From assembly GCF_017355985.1 (NCBI RefSeq), contig NZ_JAFIQU010000015.1:1-64000 (forward strand): 64,000 nt of DNA, read 5' to 3'. A program made the translations under genes and the position numbers. Source of the DNA: Arenibaculum pallidiluteum (GTDB taxonomy: Bacteria; Pseudomonadota; Alphaproteobacteria; Azospirillales; Azospirillaceae). The notes under the pieces are model-generated. The model did no database searches. It worked only from the letters and a program-made list of their open reading frames with translations, and was not told the DNA's origin. Of the stretch, positions 7,831 to 16,248 are shown piece by piece (position 1 is the first letter of the stretch; every line of letters starts with the position of its first letter).

Positions 7831-8460
7831 TCAGGCGATGGTGGCGAGCTTGCGCGTGTTGCCCGCGCCGTCGCGGATGGTGACGAAGCCGTTCACCGGC
7901 CCGTCGGCCGAACCGGCATGGGTCCCGAAGCGGACGAGGCCGGAGCCCTTCGGGACCAGCCACAGGTCGATGGCCGCATCGGCGCCGTGCACGGCGATGG
8001 CGGGTGCGGCCCCGGACGGGGCGCCGGTGAGCTGGAGATGGTTCACCGCGCCGGGCACATGGCCGATGGCGAGCTGACCCGCGGTGAAGCCGCCGGTGTA
8101 GAAGGTGATCCCCGCCCCGCCCTTGGACGAGAGGCTGAGGCCGATATCCGCGCCCGTCCCCGCGACGCCCAGCCGCGGCCGGGCGCCCGCGGCAGTCTGC
8201 GCCCCCTGGATCTCGACCCGGGCGTCGGCCCCGGGGGCCGGAACCACCCGCAGCCCTTCGGCGCCGGCGGTGCCGCCGAGAATGGCCGTCCCGGCCGCCG
8301 TCAGCGTCCCCGTGAAGGCCGGCGCGTCGAGGGGCGCCAGCAGCGCCAGCGCCGCCTGCACGGCCTCGATCTCCGATTTGGCGGCGGCGAAGTTCGCCCG
8401 CACGGAGGCGGTGGTCGGCGCGCCGGCGACCGGCACTGCGGGATCGATGCTCGATGCCAT
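7831..8460 (-). CDS. Phage virion protein with fibre-like beta domain
   Basis: A 209-residue protein. A helical N-terminal segment (residues 15-45, ending LLAPLDAPAFTGTLTAAG) leads into a repeated beta region with GLRVVPAPGADARVEIQGAQ. This layout, with the LDAPAFTGT joint, is common in tail-fibre-like and appendage proteins. A GGAGG site 6 bases before the ATG at 8460 sets the start. It follows the tryptophan-repeat protein without a gap. It probably belongs to the appendage set with the two fibre genes downstream. Confidence 0.65.
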   Translation of the reverse strand: MASSIDPAVPVAGAPTTASVRANFAAAKSEIEAVQAALALLAPLDAPAFTGTLTAAGTAILGGTAGAEGLRVVPAPGADARVEIQGAQTAAGARPRLGVAGTGADIGLSLSSKGGAGITFYTGGFTAGQLAIGHVPGAVNHLQLTGAPSGAAPAIAVHGADAAIDLWLVPKGSGLVRFGTHAGSADGPVNGFVTIRDGAGNTRKLATIA

Positions 8461-8461
8461 C

Positions 8462-8659
8462 TCAGACCTCCGTCCAGATGGTGGGCATTCCGGCCTCGGA
8501 CGCCGTCCAGGCACCGGGGGTGCCCACGTCCCAGACCGATCGCGCGAGGTTTCCTTCGAGGTCCCAGAGGCTGGCGCCCCTGTCCCACCGGCTGGCGGCC
8601 CCGTCGAGCCGCCCGTACCGGGCCGTGCCCGCAGCCACGGGCGCCCATGACGTCGGCAT
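8462..8659 (-). CDS. Small tryptophan-repeat phage protein
   Basis: A 65-residue protein with a short repeat in which W recurs every ten or so residues: SRWDRGASLWDLEGN followed by ARSVWDVGTPGAW and a final TIWTEV. The repeats suggest a small beta-strand assembly domain. The ATG at 8659 shares its first base with the TGA of the upstream gene (TGATG), so translation is coupled. No family could be named. It is too short to stand out by length alone, but the coupling and the start and stop spacing make it a convincing gene. Confidence 0.65.
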   Translation of the reverse strand: MPTSWAPVAAGTARYGRLDGAASRWDRGASLWDLEGNLARSVWDVGTPGAWTASEAGMPTIWTEV

Positions 8660-9516
8660 CAGCGGCTCCGGATCCGGCGGCCGGCAAGCAGCAGCCCGCC
8701 CCCTGCCGCCGCGCCTGCCGTTACCCCGGCCGGCGGGACCGGGACGTCCCGCCCCGCAAGGCGGATCCGGCCCGGTTGCGCCGCCGCCGCGACGCCGGCG
8801 GCCGAGCGGCCCTCGGCGCCGTGCTCCGACGCGCCCGAGGCGCCCGAGGCGCCGGGCATGCCGAGCCCGGCATAGCCGGTGTCCACGCCCATGGGCTGCC
8901 CCGTGATGGCGGAGGCGAGCGAGCCGAGCCCGTAGGCCGCCGCATGGGCTGCCGTCGCCGGCATGCCGATGAAGGCCGACATGGGGGCCAGGGCGATGTC
9001 CTGGGCGGTGATGCGCCCAAGCGGCGTGTCCAGCACGGTCGGCGACAGGTCGAGCATGCTTCGGCCGTAGCCGGACCCGGACTCCGCGACCATGCCGGTG
9101 AGGTCCTGGCCCAGCCCGGCGTCGAGCGACGCGCCCAGGACCGATCCGACATCCATCCCCGGCACCGGCCCCGTATGGCCCATGCCGACCGCGTCGTGCA
9201 CGGCTTGGCCCACGGCGGCCGCCAAGCCGTCGTAGCCAGCGGGTTCGCCATGGCCGCCCGCGGTTCCGTCCCCGGAATCCCCGCCGCCGAACGAGCCGCC
9301 GACGCCTTCGTCCGAGCCGCCCGGGCTGTCGCTGCCATAGCCGAAGGCCGGAACGCCGCCGGGACCCGCCCAGGCCGGCGCGCCGCCCCGGTTGGCCTGG
9401 AGCAGCGCGATCTCGTCCGCGTTGACATAGGCCAGCATGTGCGGCTGCCCGCCCAGCACCGCGGCGCGCGGAATGCCGAGCAGGCCTTCGCGCGGCCTCC
9501 CCTTCAGAAGTCCCAT
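8659..9516 (-). CDS. Phage structural protein, Gly/Ala-rich
   Basis: A 285-residue protein. A conserved-looking N-terminus (MGLLKGRPREGLLGIPRAAV) is followed by ADEIALLQANRGG. A Gly/Ser/Asp-rich linker spans about residues 55-95, then Ala/Gly-rich segments, and the tail RLAGRDVPVPPAG is followed by a hydrophobic Gly-Ala stretch and RRIRSR. It has no enzyme motif. Its place just after the head-tail adaptor gene suggests a virion or injected protein. It is separated from the adaptor by three bases and coupled to the next gene by a TGATG overlap. Confidence 0.65.
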   Translation of the reverse strand: MGLLKGRPREGLLGIPRAAVLGGQPHMLAYVNADEIALLQANRGGAPAWAGPGGVPAFGYGSDSPGGSDEGVGGSFGGGDSGDGTAGGHGEPAGYDGLAAAVGQAVHDAVGMGHTGPVPGMDVGSVLGASLDAGLGQDLTGMVAESGSGYGRSMLDLSPTVLDTPLGRITAQDIALAPMSAFIGMPATAAHAAAYGLGSLASAITGQPMGVDTGYAGLGMPGASGASGASEHGAEGRSAAGVAAAAQPGRIRLAGRDVPVPPAGVTAGAAAGGGLLLAGRRIRSR

Positions 9517-9519
9517 GGT

Positions 9520-10146
9520 TCAGCTCCGTCGTGGCGCAAGGCCGATCTCGGTGACGAGGCGCGCGGTGCCGGCGCGGCTGGCGTGGTCGGCGACCTCCAG
9601 CGCGTCCAGGCGTTGGCCGTAGAGCGCCTCCCAGATGGCGAGGCGGGCGTCGTCCAGGAGATAGGGCGCCGCCTGCAGGAGGGATCCGTAGAGATAGAGG
9701 TCCGGGCATTCCCGCAGCAGCGCGTTGACCGGCGCGGCATCCGACAGGGGCGCCGGACGGGCGTAGTAGATCAGCTCCACCGGCTGGGGCGCGGCCGGCG
9801 CGGGATGGACCGTGATGCTGGCGCCGACCACGGCATAGACCTCGGGCATGCCGACGGCGCCGTCCTCCTTGCGCCGCTCCATGGCGTCCAGCGCGATGCC
9901 CATCAGGAGCAGGGGCGGGCTGGTGGCGAGCTTCAGCGAGACGGCCTCGAGGAAGTCGTCGGGGAGGGATTCGTATTCCTCGTCCAGGACGGCCGTCGCG
10001 CGGACCAGCATCTGCCGGATGCGCGCCGTGCGGAAGAGCTGCGCCTCGGCGAGGGCTACGAAGCTCGGCACGACATCAGCGAGGTCGTCCCGCTGGAGCC
10101 AGTCGGCGACGGCCGCCTTCAGCTCGGCATAGGTGGTGATCGCCAT
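9520..10146 (-). CDS. Head-tail adaptor protein
   Basis: A 208-residue protein opening MAITTYAELKAAVADWLQRDDL, followed by the helix VPSFVALAEAQLFRTARIRQM. This N-terminal pattern is the signature of the adaptor that sits below the portal in podoviruses of the SU10/P22-like groups. The rest alternates helices with a beta segment (ELIYYARPAPL) and ends with helices packed against the portal in known structures. Function in this element is inferred from the family and from the position after the coat protein. A strong hairpin lies between the coat gene and this gene. Confidence 0.75.
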   Translation of the reverse strand: MAITTYAELKAAVADWLQRDDLADVVPSFVALAEAQLFRTARIRQMLVRATAVLDEEYESLPDDFLEAVSLKLATSPPLLLMGIALDAMERRKEDGAVGMPEVYAVVGASITVHPAPAAPQPVELIYYARPAPLSDAAPVNALLRECPDLYLYGSLLQAAPYLLDDARLAIWEALYGQRLDALEVADHASRAGTARLVTEIGLAPRRS

Positions 10147-10201
10147 GATGCATCCCCGATAACGTAAGCCCGATGTCGGGCCCGATGACAGGGCCCCGAT
10201 C

Positions 10202-10251
10202 GCGGAAGGGGCGCCCCCTGGAATGCTCCCCGGGGCGCCCCTTCCGCTTTT
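10202..10251. terminator. Strong hairpin between coat and adaptor genes
   Basis: A perfect 16-base inverted repeat (10202-10217 with 10232-10247, arm GCGGAAGGGGCGCCCC) encloses a 14-base loop. On the plus strand it is followed by TTTT at 10248-10251. The genes on both sides run on the minus strand, where no T-run follows. There it would act as an attenuator or RNA-stabilising hairpin after the coat gene, lowering expression of downstream genes relative to coat protein. Confidence 0.65.
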
Positions 10252-10269
10252 GGATCCCGGCCTTCGCGC

Positions 10270-11445
10270 CTACCGGTTGGCGAGCCGGCAGGCGAGCTGC
10301 GGGCGCACCGTCCGGTAGCCGTAGAGCACGTCGAGCCGGCACGGGAACTTGTCGGCGTTGATGTCGTACTGGCGCACGATGCGCAGGCTGATGCCGTCGA
10401 AGACCTCGCGCGCGGCGAAGTCCACGCCCTTGGGCATCACCAGGTCAGCGGTCGCGAAGGCGAAGGCGTCCTGGTGATAGGCCATGGAGATGCCGTGTGC
10501 CGTGCCGGCCGGCCCGGCGAAGGTGATCGCCGCGTTGTCGGCCGGGGCGGCATTGACGTTCTGGCCCGCCCCCGTGGTCACGATCGCCGGGCTGAACGCG
10601 ATGCCGGCGGTGCCGGACGCCGCTGGCGCCGTGACCACGAACTGCTGCAGCACGCCGGTACTGGCCTTGGTCTCCGGATGGACGCGGAAGACGCCGGCGA
10701 TGGTGAAGACGTCGCCGGCGCTGATCGCGCCCGACCCGGTGTCCACCACCAGGGCGGAGCCGGTCTGTCCCGCGCCGTTGACGAGATAGCCCGCCCCGGC
10801 CCCGCGGGCATGGCCGGGCCACAGCGTGTTCTCCATGAAGTCGAAGCCGGCGCTGCGCCCCATGTAGCCCTCGCGGTACTGCTTCGCGAGGGCGGGCCCG
10901 TCCTGGAACAGCCCCTTCAGCGCGTCCACCAGGTCCACGTTGTCCTGGGTGTTCAGGTTGCAGGCGCGGTCGGCCGGGGGCGCTAGGGCGTCGCCCAGGA
11001 TCTTGCGGCCCTGGAGGATCTTCGCGAAGGACGCCGCGGCTCCGTGGTTGTCCACCTGCTGGTAGACGTCCCTGTACATCGACATGGCGTCGAACTCGAT
11101 GTTGGCCGCCAGGACCGACATCGCGGGCTCCAGGATCCGCCGGCTGAAATCGTCCAGGGACAGCGTCAGCTCGACCGACGAGAAGTTCAGGTCCACGCCC
11201 TTCTGGGTCGCGACCTGCAGCGTCACGCTGGTCTCGGCGGTGTCCTGGGGCGACAGGGTGGCGCCGCTGCGCACCGTGTACTGGTTGGGCAGCCGGATCT
11301 TGAGGCTGTCGCCGATCTTGGCGCCGGACTGGGCGAAGCTGTCGTCGTACTGACGGTTGATGGAGCCGATGAAGTTCAGCTTCTGGTGGAGAATACGCAA
11401 GGCCTCGCGGGTCACCTGCGTGGGGGTGAGAAGGCTGTTGGCCAT
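10270..11445 (-). CDS. Major capsid protein, P22 coat family
   Basis: A 391-residue protein starting MANSLLTPTQVTREALRILHQ, a pattern typical of P22 gp5-like coat proteins with the HK97 fold. The SLKIRLPNQYTVRSGATL segment (residues 48-65) and VDLNFSSVELTLSLDDFSRRI (about 82-103) follow in the family order. A Thr/Gly/Ala-rich insertion near residues 220-310 corresponds to the variable insertion domain. It lies directly downstream of the scaffold gene, the usual order. It should form the icosahedral shell. It is the most decisive marker that this prophage is P22-type rather than siphovirus-like. Confidence 0.88.
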   Translation of the reverse strand: MANSLLTPTQVTREALRILHQKLNFIGSINRQYDDSFAQSGAKIGDSLKIRLPNQYTVRSGATLSPQDTAETSVTLQVATQKGVDLNFSSVELTLSLDDFSRRILEPAMSVLAANIEFDAMSMYRDVYQQVDNHGAAASFAKILQGRKILGDALAPPADRACNLNTQDNVDLVDALKGLFQDGPALAKQYREGYMGRSAGFDFMENTLWPGHARGAGAGYLVNGAGQTGSALVVDTGSGAISAGDVFTIAGVFRVHPETKASTGVLQQFVVTAPAASGTAGIAFSPAIVTTGAGQNVNAAPADNAAITFAGPAGTAHGISMAYHQDAFAFATADLVMPKGVDFAAREVFDGISLRIVRQYDINADKFPCRLDVLYGYRTVRPQLACRLANR

Positions 11446-11469
11446 GGTCGTCCTTTCCTGGGAGACGCG

Positions 11470-12324
11470 TCAGCGACGGCGCTCCAGCTGTGCGTTGCGG
11501 TGCCGCATCCAGTCCTCGATGCCCATGCGCTCCGGGTCCCTCGTGGCAGGGGTCCTGCCCCTGCCGACCTGCGTGACCGGGACCGCCTGGGGCGCCGGGG
11601 GGTCCTTCGCGGCGGCGATCTGCTTCTCCAGGAGCTGCTGGCCGATCCAGGCAAGGTGGAGGATCCGCACGGCGCGCGGGTCCTCCACCCCGGCCAGCTC
11701 GTCCGGCCGGTAGCCCTGCCGGGTGCCGAACTCCGTCAGCTTCTCCTGGAGCTCGGGGCCCCAGCCCCGGATCTCGCGGGCGAGCACGTCCTGGGCTTCC
11801 TGAAGGCGCCTGGCGCGTTCGCGCTGCGTCTCCTCAGACCGCTGCTGCTCCCTCTGCAAGAGATGTCCCGCCAGCTCCTGGCGGGCCTCCTTGACCTGCT
11901 GGTACTGGCGCCAGAGGCTCTGGGCCCGCGCGGGGTCCTCGGCCTCGAGCTGCTGCCAGTCCACGGCCCTGTACCGCTCGATCTCGTCGTCCAGCGCGAC
12001 CAGCCGGGCGCGCTCCTGGAAGTCCTGGCCGAGCGCCTGGGCCTGCTGGGCCAGGGTCCGCTCGCGCTGCTCCAGTGCCCTGCGGGTCTCGGCGACCTCC
12101 TGGGTCTTGCGGGTGTAGTCGGCCTGCATCATCAGGGCGCCCTTCAGCGCCTTGGGAAGGCGGTACTTCTGGCCCTCGTGCTCGACCTCGTCGGTGTCGT
12201 CCTCGGGCACCCGGCCCCCGGTGCCGACCTCCGCCCCGGCCTGCTGCCCGGGCCCGTTCGAGACTTCCGGGGCCGGCGCGGCCTCCGGAAGGCCGGCGGC
12301 GAAGTCCAGATTGGTCTCTTCCAT
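11470..12324 (-). CDS. Phage scaffolding protein
   Basis: A 284-residue, highly charged, mostly helical protein. The acidic N-terminal region (residues 1-55, rich in E, P and G) is followed by a Gln/Glu/Arg coiled coil (about 75-215) and a basic C-terminus (GIEDWMRHRNAQLERRR) that would bind coat protein. Scaffold function is inferred from this composition and from the position between portal and coat genes. The ATG at 12324 has a GAGGAG site about 9 bases upstream. The longer open frame to 12513 crosses a terminator and is not used. Confidence 0.78.
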   Translation of the reverse strand: MEETNLDFAAGLPEAAPAPEVSNGPGQQAGAEVGTGGRVPEDDTDEVEHEGQKYRLPKALKGALMMQADYTRKTQEVAETRRALEQRERTLAQQAQALGQDFQERARLVALDDEIERYRAVDWQQLEAEDPARAQSLWRQYQQVKEARQELAGHLLQREQQRSEETQRERARRLQEAQDVLAREIRGWGPELQEKLTEFGTRQGYRPDELAGVEDPRAVRILHLAWIGQQLLEKQIAAAKDPPAPQAVPVTQVGRGRTPATRDPERMGIEDWMRHRNAQLERRR

Positions 12325-12354
12325 CAAATCCACTCCTCGGGGGTTGGTGGTGGC

Positions 12355-12385
12355 AAAGAAAAAGCCGCCCCGAACGGAGCGGCTT
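12355..12385 (-). terminator. Rho-independent terminator between portal and scaffold genes
   Basis: On the minus strand, AAGCCGC (12385-12379) pairs with GCGGCTT (12368-12362) around a 10-base loop. It is immediately followed by TTTCTTT. The hairpin with T-run sits between the portal stop (12464) and the scaffold start (12324). It should reduce read-through, so the scaffold and coat genes may need antitermination or a promoter in the short gap. Confidence 0.7.
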
Positions 12386-12463
12386 GGTCCTTTCGGACTG
12401 GCCGTGACCTCGGACGCCGACAGTGTCTGCGACGCGTCCGGCGCCGCGAGTAGCCTCGCCGTC

Positions 12464-14452
12464 TTACATTCCCCGCAGCGGCGCGCCGGGAGCGAGGTCC
12501 GGAATGATCGCATCCCCTCGCACGGCCTGCGCCGCGGGCCCTGTCGGCTGCCCGGCCTGCCGCAGCTTCGCCATGGCCTCGATACGCCTGGTCTCGGCCT
12601 CGAACGCCTTGATCTCGAGCTCCCGCGCCTTGATCGCGGCCTCCGCCTCGAGCGCCCGGTTTTCCTGGGCGAGCCGCCGGATCTCCGCCTGCATGCCCTG
12701 GATCTGCTGGGCCATGGCGGGATCCTGAGCCTGCGCCCGCTGCGGCAGGAGGGACTGAAGCCGCTCCGCGACCGTGTCCGCCTCGGGCCAGTCCAGGTTC
12801 TTCGCCAGCAGGTCGCCCAGCACGGGAGCCGCGGCCGGGAAGGCCCGGATCAGCTCCGTCATCTGGGCTGCCGCCTCCTCGCGCTTGGTCGTGAAGGACG
12901 GGCCGGCCCGGACGACGAGGTCGTACTTGCCCGCCGAGAGGTCGTACATGCCGGCCTGCTGGCCGACCTGCTGCCCCGCCTCCTGGCCCGCCTGCTGACG
13001 CTGGTCGTCCGCGGCCCGCCCGCTGACCGCCACGGTCCGGGGGGTGCCGTCCTCGCCGAGCACGCGGACGACCCGCTCGCCCGTATAGACCGCCGGGATC
13101 AGGTCCAGGAGGATCCGGCCGGTATGCCGGATGGCGCGGGTCAGGTTGTCGATGAAGTGGAAGGTCGCGGTGTCGCCCTCGCGTTGCCGAGCCAGGATGG
13201 CGCGGCCCGAGGTCTCGTTCCCCGCGGCGCCCAGCGAGGCGTCGTGCAGGCCCATGATCGCCTTCAGGTCGTCGGCGGCGTTCAGCGCCTCCTGCAGGGC
13301 GCCGGCCGGCACGCCGGCGAAGGCCTGCCGCTGGGGCGGCACCGGCCCGTCATATTCGAGATAGGGGTGCGACTGCGTGTTGGCGGTGGCCCATTTCGAT
13401 TCGTCGGTCTTGAAGGCGCCGCGCGGCCCCACGAAGGGCGCCTTTGGCGCGAGTGCGACGAGTTCGGTGGAGGTGGTCCGCCAGTAGTTGAACATGCGCT
13501 GCGGGTCCTTGGCGTCGCGCACCAGCGAGCGGAAATGCCGCCGCCCCTCCACGTTCACCTCGTCCCCGTAGACCGGGACGATGGGGATGTAGCGCCCGGC
13601 CCAGACCGTCTCCTCAAGCACCTCGGCCCCGGTCACGATGCGCTGCGTGACCTTCCACGACCGGCTCTCGCGCTCGCCGACGACCCGCAGGCCCAGCGCC
13701 TCGAAGGCGTCGCGCGCCGCAGCAAAGCGCCCGGCCTCGACGACCGTCCCGTCCGACAGGCGCAGGATCGTGCGCAGCACCTCCTCGCGCTTCCACCATT
13801 CCGCGACCAGCACGCCGCCGTCCTGGAGCCAGGGCCCCTCGACCCCCGCATAGCCCGCATCCCAGCCCGCGGGCTCGGCGCCCTTGTAGGCCGCGGCGAA
13901 GACGTCGCGGGGCAGCAGCTCGGTCACGAAGGCCGTGGTCCAGTCCGAGGAATCGGCCGCCGTGGAGCGGGGGTCGCCATAGACCGTGAAGGGGTTGGCG
14001 ACGCGCTCGATGCGGATGTCCTTCTCGAAGCCGTCGTCATGGGCATAGCCGATGCCGACGCGGAGATAGCCGATGCCGCAGGTCACCGCGCTCTCGGCCG
14101 CCGTGTCGTAGGCGATGTCGGCGTCCGAGACGTATTCGATGTTGCGGATCAGCCCGTTGATGACCTCGGCCGTCGCGGGGTCGGCCCGGTCGTCGGCCGG
14201 GCGGACACGGATCGACGGCTTGTTCTGCCGGGCGTCGTTCACGACCTGTCGGATGAAGGCCGGCAGGCGGTTGATGGTCAGGCAGGGGCGCTGCTCGCGC
14301 TCGCGGGCCCGGCGCACGGGCTCGGGCCACTGCTCGCCCAGCCGGGCGAAGCGGATGTCGTCCAGCGCCTCGGCCCGGTTGTGGGCCTCGGCCTCCTGGC
14401 ACAGGCGGAAGGCCTCGCGCGCCTCCGCCAGGATGTCCTCGTCCCTGGCCAT
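12464..14452 (-). CDS. Portal protein, P22 family
   Basis: A 662-residue protein with the P22-type portal layout. The N-terminal helix includes RFARLGEQWPEPVR (about 34-47). The LTINRLPAFIRQVVNDARQNKPSIRVRP block (57-84) is highly typical. The core continues with GYLRVGIGY, VANPFTVYGDP and SELVALAPKAPF-like segments. The C-terminal region from about residue 575 is a long Gln/Glu/Arg coiled coil, matching the barrel helices of P22-like portals. It forms the dodecameric ring through which DNA is packed and released. It is separated from the terminase gene by 47 bases. Confidence 0.9.
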   Translation of the reverse strand: MARDEDILAEAREAFRLCQEAEAHNRAEALDDIRFARLGEQWPEPVRRAREREQRPCLTINRLPAFIRQVVNDARQNKPSIRVRPADDRADPATAEVINGLIRNIEYVSDADIAYDTAAESAVTCGIGYLRVGIGYAHDDGFEKDIRIERVANPFTVYGDPRSTAADSSDWTTAFVTELLPRDVFAAAYKGAEPAGWDAGYAGVEGPWLQDGGVLVAEWWKREEVLRTILRLSDGTVVEAGRFAAARDAFEALGLRVVGERESRSWKVTQRIVTGAEVLEETVWAGRYIPIVPVYGDEVNVEGRRHFRSLVRDAKDPQRMFNYWRTTSTELVALAPKAPFVGPRGAFKTDESKWATANTQSHPYLEYDGPVPPQRQAFAGVPAGALQEALNAADDLKAIMGLHDASLGAAGNETSGRAILARQREGDTATFHFIDNLTRAIRHTGRILLDLIPAVYTGERVVRVLGEDGTPRTVAVSGRAADDQRQQAGQEAGQQVGQQAGMYDLSAGKYDLVVRAGPSFTTKREEAAAQMTELIRAFPAAAPVLGDLLAKNLDWPEADTVAERLQSLLPQRAQAQDPAMAQQIQGMQAEIRRLAQENRALEAEAAIKARELEIKAFEAETRRIEAMAKLRQAGQPTGPAAQAVRGDAIIPDLAPGAPLRGM

Positions 14453-14499
14453 GGATCTCTCTCTTTCTCCGGTCGTCGGCAGTGGTCACCCCATGGTGC

Positions 14500-15771
14500 T
14501 CACCCCATCCAGCCGCCGGCGCCGGCCGGGCGGTCCGCACCGCGCCGCGGCGCCAGCCCCGCCTCGGCCAGAACCAGGGCGAGGTACCGGAAGGCGTCGG
14601 CGGCGTGGCTCGCCTGGTCGTGCAGTGGGTTACGGCCGAAGCGGCCGGTGTCGGGGTCGACCTCGTAGCGGTAGTGGCGCAGCGCCTGCAGCCCCTCGGC
14701 GCAGCGGGCCTCGTCGAACCAGCAGCGCGGGAAGACCGTGCGGGCGGCGTTGATGCCATCGGCCACCGAGATTCGGGGCACGATCTGCACCGTGCGGCCG
14801 AGCTCGCGCATCTGGCTCTCGATGGTACGGCCCGAGGCCGCCAGCAGCTCGGCCCGGGCATCGTGGGGCAGCCAGTCGACGCCCCAGACATAAGGCCTGC
14901 GCTGCAGCTCGGCGACGTACCAGGCGATGGGCCGCTGGCTCGCCTGGAGGAAGTCGAGGATGCGGAATTCCAGCCCCACGGTCTGGGCCATCCAGACCGA
15001 CACGCAGTCCGACCAGCCGAGATCCCAGAAGCAGTGCACGTGCATGGACGCATCGTGGGGCACCCGGCCGAGCCGCCCCTCCTCCGCGGCCTGGCGCAGC
15101 TCGGCCGCATAGACGGCGCCGTCCACGGTCTGGCGGCAGTGCCCCTCCCAGACGTTCAACCAGGCGTCGCGGTCGCGCATGCGCAGGTCCTCCATCTCGC
15201 GGCGCAGGACCTCGGGAAACCACGGGTTGTCGGACCAGTTCACCTTCACGACGACGGCGCCCGCGGGCGGCGCCAGGACGAAGCGGCGGTAGGTCTCGTC
15301 CTCGGCCAGGGCCGGGTTGAAGCTCACCCAGATCTCCGAGCCCTCCTTGCGGATGGTGGGGATCAGCGTGTCCCAGGAGGACTTCGTGACCGCCTGCGCC
15401 TCCTCGACCCAGGCGATGTCGATGCCCTCCTTCGACTTGATGCTGTCGACGTTGTGGCGCAGGCCCGCGAAAAGGAACTCGGTGCCGTTGGCTCCTCGGA
15501 TCGTATCGGACAGCACCGTGTAGAAGCGCGAGAGCCCCAGCGCCCGGACCTGGTCGGCCAGCAGCCGGTGCACGCTGTCGCGCATGGAGCGCTGGATCTC
15601 GCGGGCGCACAGCACCCGCAGGGGCCGCGCGGTTCCCTGGATCAGCAGCGCCCGGGCGATCCCCCAGGACTTGGCGGCTCCGCGCCCGCCGTAGAGCACC
15701 TTGTAGCGCGCGGGCTCGAACAGGCAGCGGAGCTTCGCCGGGAACTCAGCCCTCACCGCCGGGCTCGACAA
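14500..15771 (-). CDS. Terminase large subunit (PBSX/Terminase_3 type)
   Basis: A 423-residue packaging motor. Walker A is YGGRGAAKSWG (residues 27-37) and Walker B is IDIAWVEEA (117-125). The RNase H-like nuclease domain begins with HCFWDLGWSD (Asp250) and continues with DWLPHDA (299-305) and the closing HDQASHAADAFRYL block near the C-terminus. It should cut concatemeric DNA and drive it into the capsid through the portal. Its start overlaps the small terminase gene by 26 bases, so the pair is translationally linked. All catalytic residues appear present, so packaging may still be possible. Confidence 0.92.
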   Translation of the reverse strand: MSSPAVRAEFPAKLRCLFEPARYKVLYGGRGAAKSWGIARALLIQGTARPLRVLCAREIQRSMRDSVHRLLADQVRALGLSRFYTVLSDTIRGANGTEFLFAGLRHNVDSIKSKEGIDIAWVEEAQAVTKSSWDTLIPTIRKEGSEIWVSFNPALAEDETYRRFVLAPPAGAVVVKVNWSDNPWFPEVLRREMEDLRMRDRDAWLNVWEGHCRQTVDGAVYAAELRQAAEEGRLGRVPHDASMHVHCFWDLGWSDCVSVWMAQTVGLEFRILDFLQASQRPIAWYVAELQRRPYVWGVDWLPHDARAELLAASGRTIESQMRELGRTVQIVPRISVADGINAARTVFPRCWFDEARCAEGLQALRHYRYEVDPDTGRFGRNPLHDQASHAADAFRYLALVLAEAGLAPRRGADRPAGAGGWMG

Positions 15772-16093
15772 AGGCCACCTCGATGCGCTGGAGCACGGGC
15801 CCCCCGTCCTTCCCCGTCAGCTCGGTCGAGGCCAGGGCCGGCCGCTCGTAGCGGATCGCGGCCTTGGCGGCGCTGACGCGCAGCGGCCAGTCCTGGCCGG
15901 GATCGGCATAGACCGCCTTCAGCACCGCATGGGCGTCCGTCAGGGCGTCCGTCGGCGCATCCGCCCGGGTATCCGCGGATGCGCCCGCCGGGGCATTCAG
16001 GGCGGTTCCGGGCGGGGCGCCCGCGCCGGGGTCAGCCCGTTCCGCCCTGGCGCGGCGCGGCCGCCTGCGCGGCTTCTCCGAGTCATCGGTCAT
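15746..16093 (-). CDS. Terminase small subunit-like protein
   Basis: A 115-residue protein whose first half is basic and disordered ([15 protein letters not shown] near residues 6-20) with an Ala/Thr/Asp-rich linker. The second half has a helical block containing LKAVYADPGQDWPLRVSAAKAAIRYERP, resembling the oligomerisation core of small terminases. DNA recognition is inferred from its place upstream of and overlapping terL. The start at 16093 is preferred because it lies just after a probable promoter and hairpin. A 143-codon version starting at 16177 is possible. Confidence 0.65.
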   Translation of the reverse strand: MTDDSEKPRRRPRRARAERADPGAGAPPGTALNAPAGASADTRADAPTDALTDAHAVLKAVYADPGQDWPLRVSAAKAAIRYERPALASTELTGKDGGPVLQRIEVAFVEPGGEG

Positions 16094-16131
16094 GGCACGC
16101 CCCGCAGCGATCCGTGGCCCGGAAACGCGAA

Positions 16132-16159
16132 GCCCGCCGTCCCCGGGGGAACGGCGGGC
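16132..16159 (-). terminator. Hairpin in the terS leader
   Basis: GCCCGCCGT (16132-16140) pairs with ACGGCGGGC (16151-16159) around a 10-base loop. It lies between the -10 element at 16181-16186 and the terS start at 16093. On the minus strand it is followed by TTCGCGTTT, a weak T-rich tail. It could be an intrinsic terminator/attenuator or a leader structure for the packaging operon. Confidence 0.45.
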
Positions 16160-16180
16160 CCAAGTCCCAAGCTCCATTTG

Positions 16181-16208
16181 AGACTATCAGGCGCCGCAGC
16201 GCCGTCAA
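16181..16208 (-). promoter_or_regulatory. Candidate promoter of the packaging and virion operon
   Basis: On the minus strand TTGACG (16208-16203) and TAGTCT (16186-16181) are 16 bases apart. The spacer contains the inverted repeat GGCGC-TGCG-GCGCC (16203-16190), which could bind a regulator. The surrounding 16165-16248 is AT-richer than its neighbours. A promoter here would start transcription just upstream of terS. Confidence 0.5.
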
Positions 16209-16248
16209 GGATTATTTTCCTATAGGCGCTTTTTCCAGCGCATTTTCC

